Positions 21,411 through 30,949 of a stretch of 64,000 bases of DNA are shown piece after piece (the first letter of the stretch is position 1; each line of letters starts with the position of its first letter). A program made the translations under genes and the position numbers. Source of the DNA: Closterium sp. NIES-65 (lineage: Eukaryota > Streptophyta > Zygnematophyceae > Desmidiales > Closteriaceae); NCBI GenBank assembly GCA_948144175.1, contig CANXME010000222.1:1382001-1446000 (forward strand). Direction: 5' to 3'. A model generated the notes under the pieces. The model was not told the origin of the DNA and did no database searches. It saw only the letters and a program-made list of their open reading frames with translations.

Positions 21411-22334
21411 GCGGAACGGGCGAACCGGACAATTCTGGAGACAGCTAGGGCGCTGCTCATAGAATCTGGGCTGGGTAACTTGATGTGGCCCCATACTGTT
21501 CGGCATGCTACTGTCGCTAGGAACAGGGTACTCACAAAGGTTGGGGATAACTCGTGGGTGCCGTTGGAGAGGTGGCTTGGGAGGAAGCCGCCGGTGGACA
21601 TGCTGAGGGTGGTCGGTTGCATGGCAGTCGCCCACGTCCCCAAGACCTACTGCAGTAAGTTGGGGGTGAGTGCAATCTGGTGTGTGCATTCGGGGCTGGC
21701 TGCTGAGAGCAATGGATGGCTGCTGTGGGAACCTTCCAAGGGTGTGTTGTTTGACAGCAAGGATGTGAAGTTTGTTGAGGGCATGATGTATGGGAGCTGG
21801 GAGAAAGCGCCAGAGGCGAAGGTGTCCCAGCAAATGGAGCAGATCACCATGCAGCTGGACCTGACTCCTGGTGTGTGGGAGGAAGGAGAGGAGGCAGCTG
21901 TAGAAGGTGGTGATCGAAAGAAGGTACAGGAGGCACCTGCTGGTGGAGAAAATGATGTGGAGACTAGCACTAGTGGAGCTGCTGTATCTGAAGGGGGAGA
22001 GCAACAGCAGGGGAAAACTAAGAAGCCGAAGGGTGTCGTTATGAAGGGATGGGAGACACCCGTCTCCAGGCCAGGACGTACCCGTATGGCTACTAAGAAG
22101 CTGATTGCAGGAGCTGATATAGCGGAGCAGCAGCTTGGGACCGAGGAGGCATTGCTGATTCTACCACATGGCTATGATCCGGATGAGAAGGATAAACCTG
22201 CCTACTGTTTTCTTGTCCCTGCACCACAGGAACCAGCTAGCATGGAGGAGGCATTAGCTGGACCAGATAGGGAGAAGTGGCTGGTTTCCAGGGATGCTGA
22301 GTACCAGAGCCTGCTAGAGAATAGGACGTGGTAA
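21021..22334 (+). CDS. Chimeric open frame: LINE RT tail fused to copia integrase and spacer
   Basis: 437-codon frame. Residues 1-130 are LINE-derived (MIIMRLVARRVGLFLTERN to GELDLKSM). The rest is copia integrase from AERANRTILETARALL, the KPPVDMLRV region, the acidic pre-RT spacer and the first RT residues (EKWLVSRDAEYQSLLE). It ends at a TAA where sister copies have a Glu codon (TWEL). The join keeps the frame, probably by chance. It lacks LINE catalytic residues and two of the three integrase acidic residues, so no enzyme function is expected. Expression is unknown. Confidence 0.6.
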   Translation: MIIMRLVARRVGLFLTERNLLKKEIMTLAADLPLRADTFEAHEKLIKHWSGRGIRSKQTCEIFMRSPFGSRAPGGSREEVLRERIFYNREILINGLTPVGWQQDAQRLKGVRLGDLLVQGSDGELDLKSMAERANRTILETARALLIESGLGNLMWPHTVRHATVARNRVLTKVGDNSWVPLERWLGRKPPVDMLRVVGCMAVAHVPKTYCSKLGVSAIWCVHSGLAAESNGWLLWEPSKGVLFDSKDVKFVEGMMYGSWEKAPEAKVSQQMEQITMQLDLTPGVWEEGEEAAVEGGDRKKVQEAPAGGENDVETSTSGAAVSEGGEQQQGKTKKPKGVVMKGWETPVSRPGRTRMATKKLIAGADIAEQQLGTEEALLILPHGYDPDEKDKPAYCFLVPAPQEPASMEEALAGPDREKWLVSRDAEYQSLLENRTW

Positions 22335-22794
22335 TTGGTGGTGCTGTCTGAGGGGAAGAAAGCCGTACAGTACAAGTGGGTGCTAAGGATCAAGACCAAT
22401 GACAAGAGACAGGTCACCATCTACAAGAGTAGGCTGGTGGCTATAGGGTTTATGCAGAAGGAGAAGCAGGACTTCAATGAGATCTTTGCTCCTACTGCCA
22501 AACCCCCTACCCTCCGTGTGTTGTTGGCAGATGCAACCGTTAGTGGAAAATTCATCATTCAAATGGATATATCAACGGCATTTCTTTATGGGATTTTAGA
22601 GGAGGATTTGTCTATGACGTAGCCGCCTGGGTATGAGGATGGTACGGGCAGGGTGTGCAAGCTGAAAAAGTCCATCTACGGCTTGAAGTAGGCGCCACGC
22701 TGCTGGTACCAAAAGGTGGTAGCTGTTTTAGAGGAGATGGGATTCGGTACCAGCAGTTGTGATGAGAGCCTCTTTCTCAAGGGGGAAGGGGAGA
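22335..22794 (+). pseudogene. Copy E reverse transcriptase, part before the D insertion
   Basis: RT fingers and palm: KWVLRIKTNDKRQ, QMDISTAFLYG and LKKSIYGLK. Two Gln codons (CAG) have become TAG (22619 and about 22688), as expected from C-to-T decay. It is cut at LKGEGE by element D, just before the YVDD box, which lies at 31100-31120 as YLDD. Confidence 0.85.
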
Positions 22795-22927
22795 TGAGAA
22801 AATAGAAACGAGGTTGAATAAACCATGAATAAAGTGGGTACAAGTACTAACCCTAATTGGGTTGTTCCTCCTATGAGATACCCCACTACAGCCTACACAA
22901 ATGTATAAGCGATATAATGTTTTGACA
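22795..22927 (-). repeat. 3' LTR of element D
   Basis: 133 bp, plus strand TGAGAAAATAG...TTTTGACA. Very short for a copia LTR. It is nearly the same as the LTR at 20442-20574 and the 5' LTR. Confidence 0.93.
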
Positions 22928-22936
22928 CACCCCCAT
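22928..22936 (-). other. Polypurine tract of element D
   Basis: The minus strand reads ATGGGGGTG directly before the 3' LTR, and the same motif is present in element G and in the 20233-20441 copy. Confidence 0.75.
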
Positions 22937-23139
22937 AGGCAAAGTGGGGGAGAACAAGGGGTCACAAGACCAGTCAAGCAAAGCAAAGCAAGGCAAGCTC
23001 AAGGTGGATCTCAAAGTCACCACACAGTCCGAGCACAAGGTCAAGGCCACAAGGCCAGTTCACATGCAAGCATACACACATCTATATAAAGCTAGCCAAG
23101 CAAGAGCAGGTATATATATATGTGACAGTACAAGCAAGA

Positions 23140-24237
23140 TTAAGAGGAGAGCAAGTGAGGCAAGACAGGCACTAGACCCAGCTGAGTGCAGAAGCGCTGA
23201 TGATCACAAGGCGCAAGTGCCTTGGTGAAGACATCAGTAGTGTTGTTCTCAAAGGCCACGTACGCAAGCCGCAACTGTCCGCGCTGCTGTAGCTCACGAG
23301 CAAGGAAGTATCGGAGAGCAATGTGCTTTCTTCTGTGCTCTAGTCGCTGCTCTCGACACAAGGCCAGCATGGCCTTGTTGTCTACGTACAGGACTGGAGG
23401 AGAACGAGGCGGCTCTCCAAGGTCGGTCAGCAGGTAGGTGAGCCAGCGAAGCTCCTGTTCAGCAATGGCCCCGGCGTAGATCTCAGCCTCACAACTGGAG
23501 CCGAGAACAGAAGACGAGCGAGTAGCCCGCCACGAAACAGAGCCGGAACCAAGACTGAAGGTGTAACCCTGTGACGACCGCTGCGTAGCCTGGTCGTCAG
23601 CCCAAGAAGCGTCTGCTTGCCCAGTGAGAACCACTGGACTCCGCCCTCCAAGCACTAGCTCCATGCCCGACGTACTGCACAAGTAGCGCAACACCCTCTT
23701 CGCTGCAGCCATGTGCTCTGGTCGGTGTCTACCAGGAGCAACATAGCGTGCAAGAATGCTAAGAGGGTATGCAAGGTCAGGTCGTGTGCAGGTCATCAGG
23801 TACATGAGGCAGCCAACAAGCTCTGGATACGGGCCACTCGACTCTACGGACTCATCCGAAGGCAGAGCTGAGAGCGAGTGGCGAGTAGGCAGAGGAGTGG
23901 CCTGAGGCGAGGAGTACGTGAAGCCGAAGCGCTGAAGGACCTGCTGCATCATGTGTGACTGAGTCAGGGTAATGGTGCGGCGTGCTCTGTCCTGGGTGAT
24001 CTGCAAGCCAAGGTAGCTCCGCAGTTCACCCAGGTCAGTGCACGTGTGTCTCTTGTGCAGCTTGGACTTCACGTAGGCGAGTCCAGCAGTGTCAGCTGTG
24101 GCAAAGACCAAGTCGTCGACGTACACGAGGATGTAGAACGGCGGCAGAGAGGTGTCGGTGCGCAGAAACATCGACGGGTCGGCAGAGAAGGAGCAAACCC
24201 AAGAGCCGCAAGCGTAGTCCTCAGTGTGTCGTGCCAC
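23140..24237 (-). CDS. Element D RT C-terminal part and RNase H
   Basis: 365-codon open frame. It contains the RT active site in YILVYVDDLVFA, GELRSYLGLQITQD, MYLMTCTRPDLAYPLSILAR and RNase H (TGQADASWADD, SSCEAEIYAG, YVDNKAMLAL, ALRYFLARELQQRGQLRL, DVFTKALAPCDHQ). The shown start at 24237 is not a real start. The frame is separated from the upstream RT part by a frameshift near 24220-24240, where homology passes from one frame to the other. A 200-bp untranslated stretch separates the stop from the LTR. Confidence 0.9.
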   Translation of the reverse strand: MARHTEDYACGSWVCSFSADPSMFLRTDTSLPPFYILVYVDDLVFATADTAGLAYVKSKLHKRHTCTDLGELRSYLGLQITQDRARRTITLTQSHMMQQVLQRFGFTYSSPQATPLPTRHSLSALPSDESVESSGPYPELVGCLMYLMTCTRPDLAYPLSILARYVAPGRHRPEHMAAAKRVLRYLCSTSGMELVLGGRSPVVLTGQADASWADDQATQRSSQGYTFSLGSGSVSWRATRSSSVLGSSCEAEIYAGAIAEQELRWLTYLLTDLGEPPRSPPVLYVDNKAMLALCREQRLEHRRKHIALRYFLARELQQRGQLRLAYVAFENNTTDVFTKALAPCDHQRFCTQLGLVPVLPHLLSS

Positions 24238-26563
24238 TCACGTGGCGCCTGGCGGAGACCGTAGACTGGACGCCGGAGACTCCACTGGGTACCAGGAGGG
24301 AAAGACCCAGTGAAGCCAGGTGGGCGGCGCAGCCAGATCTCCTCGTGCAGGTGCCCTGCAAGAAAGCTGTGCTGAAGTCGAGAGAGTGCAGCTCGTAGTG
24401 ACGGTGAGCAGCAATGTGCAGCAGTACCCGAAGAGTGGTCATCTTTGGGGTGGGGAAGAAGGTCTGAAAGTAGTCAACTCCCTGCCGCTGACTGAAGCCA
24501 CGAGCTACGTAACGCGCCTTGAAGACAGGCGGAGAACCCGGCGGCCGCTTCACCCTGAAGATCCACATGCCACTTACGATGTTCACCCTAGGAGGGGGGA
24601 CAGCGTCAACGTAGGTGCCTATGGACTTCCAGGAAGCCATCTCTGCATCCATAGCTGCCTGCCACTGAGAGGAGTAGGGACCCTCTATCGCCTCCGCGTA
24701 AGAGCGCGGAGTCGGGATGTCAAGTGCATCCGGGTCTCCCTCAGGGGTAAGCAGTACGGACACGAGATGAGGTGAAGCAGTGGCCAAGCTTTGGAACTCC
24801 TCCTGCCTGTCCTCAAGGACGTCCGTGCCAAGGGCACACTCACCCCCGACGGATGGAGGACGGACAGACTCAGACTCAGCGACGAGACTAGTAGCGTAGT
24901 CTAGGCGACAGCGAGCAGCAAAGTTGACGAGCTCAGCAACAAGGGCAGACGCAGCAGTGGACTCGAAAGAAGGGTCAAAGACGACAGTAGCAAGGAGACG
25001 CGTGACAGAACTGGCAGCACGAAGAGAGTCCGACTCCGGGTCGGCAAGAGCAGGAAGAGAGGACTCAGAAGGAGAAGGCAAAGGGGCACGCGGAGGAGCA
25101 GTAGACGGATGCAGAGACATCCGGTGCGTGCCAGGGACAGGAGGAGGACGCGGACGCGAACCACGACCACTAGCGCGAGCAGGAGAGACGGGCGACGTAG
25201 GGCGAGACGCAGGCTCACGACGCTCAGTAAGACCTCTAGTAGGACCAGCGTAGGGAGAATGAGCAGGCAAAGAGGAGGTAGGTTGTAACTGTGACGGGAC
25301 AGGCTGTGGACACTCTAAGGGAGGAGGAGGACCAGTAGAAGGTGGAAGACCAAGAACTTGCTGCACGAGTGGAACGAAGTACGGTCGAGGCCGCGTGGCG
25401 ATGCCAGAAGCAGCAGGGACAGCACTAGTACCCCCAGCAGGAGCACTCGCTCCAGCGGCACCTCCAGCAGCGCCAAGAGTATCCGCAGCAGGACCGCCAG
25501 TAGTAGTCTCAGCTCCAACGCCCTCAGCAGCACCAGCTCCAGGCGCACCTGCAGGCCCAGCAGCTCCAGTACCCCCAGTACAAGCACCTCCGGGACCCTT
25601 AACAGCAACACCCTCAGTAGCCGAAGAACCTCCAGCCCCAGCAGCACGCCTCCAGCGCCGGGCAAACCACTCGCGCAGCTCCTGTGGAGAGAGTGGCTCC
25701 CGCAGAGACGAAGCACCCGGAGAACCTCCAGGCGGAGCACCTCCCGGCTCAGCACCCCCAGGCGTAGCACCCCCAGACTCAGCACCCCCAGGCTCAGCAC
25801 CCCCAGGCCCAGCACCCCCAGGCGTAGCACCCCCAGGCTCAGCATCCCAAGGCTCAGCACCCCCAGGCGTAGTACCCCCAGGCTCAGCACCCCCAGGCTC
25901 AGCACCCCCAGGCTCAGCACCCCTAGGCTCCGCACCCCCAGGCCCAGCACCCCCAGCAGCACCAGAGTCACCAGTGACCTCAACAGGCTCGACTGCGTCT
26001 ACCTGGGACACACCTGAAGGGGACGGACCCTGAGGGGGGAGGGGGTCTACCGGGGGGGGACCAGGTACAAGGAAGAGCGGGGGCGTGGGGAGGGACGGAG
26101 TGCGGTAGGGGAAGAGGCGGTAGTAGGGGACCGACTCGTCAAACATGACGTCCTGGGAGGACAGAACATGGCGAGAGGTGGGGTGGTAGAACTGCCACCC
26201 AGGCGCATCAGGGGGGAACCCGAGGAAGACGCAAGGAGCAGCACGAGGGGACAGCTTGTCCACAGACAAGTTGCGGACAAACGCCCGAGATCCCCAGACC
26301 CGGAACGCCGACGCATCGCCAACCTTCCCCGTCCAGAGCAAGGCTGGGGAGGACTCCGGCCTGGAGACCCTGGGGTGAAGGTTGATCTGATGCGCTGCGT
26401 ACCTGACCGCAAACGGCCACAGAAAATGGGGGGCAGCTGCATGCATCATAGACGTACAAGCGACGTCCATGACCATGCCAATGCGGCGCTCAGCAATCCT
26501 ATTTTGCTGCGGTGAGTCCGGAAGCGTGAAGGTCTAACGGATGCCTTGTGCACGACAGTAGGC
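24221..26563 (-). CDS. Element D integrase C-terminal part, repeat-rich spacer, RT N-terminal part
   Basis: An open frame from 26476 (751 codons), and homology from 26563. It starts with [11 protein letters not shown], holding the integrase Glu, and the conserved post-integrase region ([34 protein letters not shown]). Then comes a very long Pro/Gly/Ala/Ser-rich spacer including ~15 GGAEP units (25726-25950). RT begins about 24700 ([37 protein letters not shown]) and reaches [10 protein letters not shown] before a frameshift near 24355. A TAG at 26534-26536 replaces a Gln codon upstream of the ATG. Confidence 0.88.
25726..25950 (-). repeat. 15-bp coding minisatellite (GGAEP repeats)
   Basis: Fifteen consecutive 15-bp units, plus-strand consensus CCCCAGGCTCAGCAC, in frame on the minus strand as Gly-Ala-Glu-Pro-Gly with variants (Ala-Thr-Pro, Gly-Pro). 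Element G has a shorter, more diverged version at about 39215-39420. Confidence 0.92.
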
Positions 26564-27694
26564 TCACAGAAGGCCAGAGGAGAACTCTCCGCCTTTGTCC
26601 GAGTGCAGACGCAGAACAGGAAAGTCCGAGCCAAAGCTCTGCCTGAGCTGGAGACGAGCTGCGCGGATCCAGTCGATCAACACCTCAGTGACATCATCCT
26701 TGCTGCGCAAGGGGAAGACTGCGGTGTAACGCAAGTAGTCGTCAACAACGAGTAGGAAGTAGCGCTCGTGACCCTGCCCACAGACGCGGGCTGGGCCCCA
26801 CACGTCCATGTGAAGCGTCTGCAATGGGGCCTCTGTCGGAGGAAACTCGGAGGAGTGAGGGGCAGCATGCTGGCGCCCCTCGACACAGGGGACACAGGTA
26901 GGGCCAGGGCCCTGAGGAAGGGGAGGGAGGGACTGTGGGAGACCAGACAAAAGAAGACGGGAGGCCATGCCTTCGAGCCGAAGTAGAGAGGGGTGACCAA
27001 GGCGGTGGTGCCAGAGGAGAGTCTCGTGAGACAGGAGACGAGACGAACAGGGGGCAGACTCAGGACCAGACCTGGACGCTGCAGCAAACACCTGACCTAA
27101 CGCAGCGACCCTACGAGACTCAGCAGCGGGAGGAGACGCAGTGGTCAGTGTGTACAGGCTTGACCCCGGCTGACGGGTAAACGTAGCCAGGTGTCGGCCT
27201 GTGCTAGCCTCTGTGCAGTGCGTCACCCGCTGACGCGCGGGAGAGAACTGGTGGACACCCGCATCCTGTAGGTCAGCACCATTCACCAGGTTTGTAGAGA
27301 ACGAGGGGAGGTAGAGACCAGACAGGGTGCCAGAGGGAGCCGCCGGACACGGGAGGACTGTGGAGAAGTGAGACAGGACAGGACCCCCAGAGGTGTCAGC
27401 CAGAGACACCGCAACCGGCCGACTAAGCGACGTGAGTGTGGTGCGGTCCCGAAAGCAGGAGCGAGACGCCCCAGAGTCAAGGGTGAAGGTGAGGGAGGCC
27501 GAAGCCGACGTAGTACCTGAGAGCGCAGACTCACCAGTACCTGAGGACGCAGACACACTAGCACCTAGAGCAGCAGTTTCGCAAGTACCTAGGGCAGCCA
27601 CCTCACCAGTACCTAGAGCAGCAGTCTCAATGCCTGGATCGGGCGGAAAACACCGGTAACAGTCACCCTCATCTCTAATGGACACAGCATACAT
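26564..27694 (-). CDS. Element D protease - integrase core
   Basis: 376-codon open stretch. It has short acidic Ala-rich repeats (AALGTGEVAALGT), the protease active site Asp73-Ser-Gly-Ala, GAG-pre-integrase LLWHHRLGHPSLLRLEGMA, zinc-binding CVPCVEGRQ, and integrase HMDVWGPARV and LHSDKGGEFSSGLL, with the first two catalytic Asp. A TGA at 26564-26566 stands where element G has CGA (Arg), so it is a C-to-T nonsense change. Without it and the TAG 30 bases on, the frame would run through the catalytic Glu into the next feature. The ATG at 27694 is internal; the polyprotein is continuous with gag upstream. Confidence 0.9.
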   Translation of the reverse strand: MYAVSIRDEGDCYRCFPPDPGIETAALGTGEVAALGTCETAALGASVSASSGTGESALSGTTSASASLTFTLDSGASRSCFRDRTTLTSLSRPVAVSLADTSGGPVLSHFSTVLPCPAAPSGTLSGLYLPSFSTNLVNGADLQDAGVHQFSPARQRVTHCTEASTGRHLATFTRQPGSSLYTLTTASPPAAESRRVAALGQVFAAASRSGPESAPCSSRLLSHETLLWHHRLGHPSLLRLEGMASRLLLSGLPQSLPPLPQGPGPTCVPCVEGRQHAAPHSSEFPPTEAPLQTLHMDVWGPARVCGQGHERYFLLVVDDYLRYTAVFPLRSKDDVTEVLIDWIRAARLQLRQSFGSDFPVLRLHSDKGGEFSSGLL

Positions 27695-28772
27695 GGCAGA
27701 GAGAATAGCATCAAAGTCAAGATCATAGATGGCAACATCTGCCCTAGACAGCTCGCCCCAGCGAGGAATCTCTAAGGCCTTCGGGAACTGGTGACGCCAC
27801 GCGTCCGTTAGGCGGCCAAAGTAGCGCTGGGTGGGGTGCGCTCCACCACACTGCTCACCCGCACGGTCGCCGGTGCGCAGGACGTAGGAGCACGGACCAA
27901 AACCCCCACCCCGCTGGCGTGCAGTGTACCACTCACGAAGCTGCTGAGGGGACAGGGTCTCACGAACGCGCTGCAGCTACTGGCGCGAGCCACCACCGGA
28001 GCCACTCCTCTGCGAAGACCCGCGACCAGCTCCACTGCCACCCCCGCCGCCTCCGCCGCCTCCGCCGCCGCCTCCACCGCCGCCACCTCCGCCACTTCTG
28101 CTCCCACCGCCACCGCCGCCGCCGCCTCCGCCTCCACTGCCGCCACCGACCCCTCCACTCCCACCTCCACTCCCACCGCCACCCCAACTCCCCCCACCAC
28201 CTCCGCCTCCAACTCCACCGCCCCCGCTCGCTCCTCTAGCGCCCTTCTCCTCCTTGCCCTTGCCAGGGCGGCGTCTCCCGCTAGGGGCAGACGCCGCACT
28301 GACCGACTCAAGACCAAGGAGGTCGGCCGTAGCAGCAGAGGCAACAGAGGGCAGAAGGGGGGAGGGGGAACACTCCTCAAAGATGGGGGTGCGCGGGTCA
28401 CCTCGATAGGCTCCTACAGCGACTATGCTCTTCTCTATCGCTAGGAGGGCCTTCTCGAGGAGGTCGACAGTGAGAGTGGTGGGACAGACTGAGAGGAAGT
28501 GGTCCCGGACTACACAAAGGGAGTCAGGGAGGCGAGTGACTATATAGTAGAAATTGATATACATGGGCGGGGGGTTCTTGGCGCACAAGTCAGCAGGAAG
28601 TGCAGCGCGGTAGCGAGTGTCACTAGTGCGGAGGTGCGTAATGAGGTCAGCTACTGTGGGAAAGGCGGCAAGGTCAGGAAAGAGGTACGGTAGCATGAGA
28701 CGGCTCAGTGCAGCAGTGGCAGGAGAGGAGTAGCGCGCAACTACAGCGTCGTACAAGGTCTGAGCACTCTTG
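27695..28772 (-). pseudogene. Element D gag, C-terminal two thirds
   Basis: Resumes at SAQTLYDAVVARYSSPATAA right after the solo LTR. The Gag capsid region includes LMLPYLFPDLAAFPTVADLI and VRDHFLSVCPTTLTVDLLEK, followed by an extreme Gly-rich stretch. One in-frame TAG (27977-27979, probably from CAG) interrupts it. Past the stop, the same frame gives REWYTARQRGG and a Cys/His motif CSYVLRTGDRAGEQCGGAHP, then DAWRHQFPKALEIPRWGELS leading to the protease. Confidence 0.85.
28020..28230 (-). repeat. Poly-glycine coding repeat in gag
   Basis: GGN-rich DNA encoding a stretch of about 70 residues that are nearly all Gly with some Ser and Arg. On the plus strand it is a run of CCGCC and CCACC. It is likely a slippage-prone low-complexity linker near the RNA-binding part of Gag. 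Confidence 0.88.
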
Positions 28773-29865
28773 TGTTGGTGTAAGGGCCTAATAAACTCAA
28801 GCTATTAAGACTTTATCAAACTTAAAACCTCTCCTCGGGGTCACCTCGAAGGGTCCTTGGGTGCCTGGTACAAGACCAGCCCCTTACCTCGGGTCCGAGT
28901 TTGTAGAGAGAGGGATCAAGAGGGACTTAGTCAAAATAACAAGAGTACCTTGAGCGTCGCGCAGCGTATCGTGCAGACCGTCAACCGGATTAAGCTGAAA
29001 ATTTCCTATATCGAAGCTCACTCCAAGAGCTTTAAAATAAGCCAAGTTGCCTCGCGAAAAAATCTGCCATTACAAAGTTATGGCTCAGACAGCGTTTGCC
29101 TAGCGTTGGAGTGCTAGCGTACTAGCGTTGACTCGGGTAGCATTCCGCCGACGCACCGCGTAGAAACGAAATTCCAGGAAGGGAGGAATTCACTTGAATC
29201 AATTTAACTATATTTAGGTAAAAACAGACAAGGAATAAATAGCTCTAGCTAGCAAGGACCTTGGGAATCAACCTGGGAACAATCAGGGATGATCCCAAAT
29301 AATTCCAAGCAACAGAACCAACCTGGCTGGACAAAACAGCAGGTGGTAGGTTGGTAAACAACCTCTGGTTCTGTTTTTCCAACCTGGGAAAACAACAACC
29401 AGGTTCAGGTCCTAAAAACAGAACCTGTTTTATCTTTGCCCAACCAGCCAAATGCTGGTTCTGCTGGTTTCCCCTGGCCCTGTAGCATGCAGATACAGAC
29501 AAACAACATCCAACCTTTACCTAAATTGTACCCCTATAGTGCCTGCCCTGGTACACTATAGTCAACCAAACAAAACAGTACAATTTCGAGTTGGATAGAA
29601 CTGAATCTGCACAATCAATTCAACCGAACTGCAAAGCTTCCATCTTGGGTTCCTTTGCGAGCTCGTCCTTTCTGTTTGTACTGTTCATAGCGCGAACAAT
29701 GTTGTGCCGAAGCGCACATTGTGCGAGTACCTGCAAATGCTTCAAGCGAAAAATGCGAAAGCAAACAAACATACAAACATTCCATTCACATCGAAATGCA
29801 TTCGCATACGCATACTCATACAAACAGACGGCAGGATGTGGTGCAATGTCAATTTGCACCCAACA
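28773..29865 (-). mobile_element. Family A solo LTR inside element D
   Basis: 1093-bp LTR in minus orientation with perfect TSD TCTTG at 28768-28772 and 29866-29870. Its removal rejoins the D gag frame (HFSQYK to SAQTLYD). It was formed by LTR-LTR recombination after a full element inserted, so it is younger than D. Confidence 0.95.
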
Positions 29866-29870
29866 TCTTG

Positions 29871-30133
29871 TACTGACTAAAGTGCGCACGCTCGGAGGTA
29901 GGGAGGTGGCAACGCACAGCAAAACGTGCAGCTGCGTCGCGCATGGCCCACTGGGAGCGAACAGTGGCGTCAGCATCAGCAGCAGGGGCAGGGGAAGCGC
30001 CAGAGGTGAGGTCAAAGAGAGTGAGGCCGTCTGCCCTATCGCACTGAAGGAACAGCTGCAGGTCATCTACCCAGACCTCAAAGTCAATGGCCCTACCTTC
30101 AGTGTCAAAAGCTAGGACACAAGGGGTAGCCAT
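29871..30133 (-). pseudogene. Element D gag, N-terminal part
   Basis: ATG at 30133 (MATPCVLAFDTEGRAIDFEV) followed by WVDDLQLFLQCDRADGLTLF, SQWAMRDAAARFAVRCHLP and HFSQYK, cut by the solo LTR. The start was chosen because it is the first ATG of the homologous frame, with an acidic and hydrophobic N-terminus typical of copia Gag. Intact in itself, it was separated from the rest of gag by the insertion. Confidence 0.82.
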
Positions 30134-30149
30134 GACCACTGTAGACTTG

Positions 30150-30938
30150 CAGTGCAAATAGTAGGGGGGAGGGCAGTGCAGTAACAGAGGCGCTGCTCTC
30201 ACCAGACCGGGCGGTTCGGGCAGCTTGGCAGCACAGCAGCTCAGCAACACGGCGGTTCGGGCGACTCTGGCGGCTCGGCAGCAACCGCGGCTCGGCGGCA
30301 CCCGCGGCTCGGCTCCACAGCTGCTCAGGCGGCTCGGGCGACTCGGGCGGCTCGGGCGATTCAGGCAGCTCGGGCGGCTCGGGCGGCTCGGGCGGTGCGG
30401 GCGGCTCGGCTGCGTAGGGTGGAAGGGCCGCTGGAAGGGCGGCGGGGCCGGGGGTAGGGCGGCGGAGTCGCAGGTAGGACGGCGGGGCCGCTATTAGGGA
30501 GGCGGGGCCGCAGCTAGGTCGACGGGGCCGGGTCGAAGGTAGGGCAACGGGGCCGCAGGTGGGGCGGTGAGTCCGCTAGTAGGGCGGCGGGGCCGCAGCA
30601 GGGCGACGGGGCCGGGTCGAGGGTAGGGCGACGTGGCCGGGGCCGGGGCGCAGGTAGGGCGACGGGGCCTGGGTCGGGGCCGCAGATAGGTCGACGGCGG
30701 CGGAGCCGCAGGTTGGGCGGCGAGGCCGCTAGTAGGGCGGCGAATCCGCAGCTGGGCGACGGGGCCGGGGTCGCAGGTAGGGCGACGGGGCCGAGGCGCA
30801 GGTAGGGCGACGGGGTGCGGCCGCTAGGGCGGCGCGACGAAGTCAGAGAGGGGAGCGTGACTCGGGGAGCGCGCTCCAGGAAGGAAAAAAAAAATTTCAA
30901 TGTGGTGGGCTCTAGGCACAGTTCCTACGAGGGAACCT
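30150..30938 (-). other. Element D leader with GC-rich tandem repeats
   Basis: Untranslated leader between the primer site and gag. At 30300-30410, GGCGGCTCGGGC-type units of 9-12 bp recur. At 30420-30830 a looser ~20-35 bp unit built on GGGCGACGGGGCCG and CGCAGGTAGGGCGGCG recurs about a dozen times. There is no convincing gene; the many frames on both strands come from the repeat. Confidence 0.7.
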
Positions 30939-30949
30939 GCTCGATACCA
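30939..30949 (-). other. Primer binding site of element D
   Basis: The minus strand reads TGGTATCGAGC immediately next to the 5' LTR. It is a one-base-shorter variant of the initiator-Met-tRNA site. Confidence 0.8.

Noticed and set aside
20766..22004. 412-codon minus-strand frame
   Set aside because: It is the shadow of the LINE-copia fusion; the plus strand matches known RT and integrase motifs, the minus strand matches nothing.
25726..25950. CRISPR-like array
   Set aside because: Units are 15 bp, contiguous without spacers and keep a coding frame; this is a coding minisatellite in a eukaryotic element.
25395..26033. 212-codon plus-strand frame with PPGSAPPG repeats
   Set aside because: It is the antisense of the GGAEP minisatellite in element D, whose minus-strand reading has clear integrase and RT on both sides.
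27836..28444. Thr/Ala/Pro-rich 202-codon plus-strand frame
   Set aside because: Antisense of the poly-glycine tract in element D gag.
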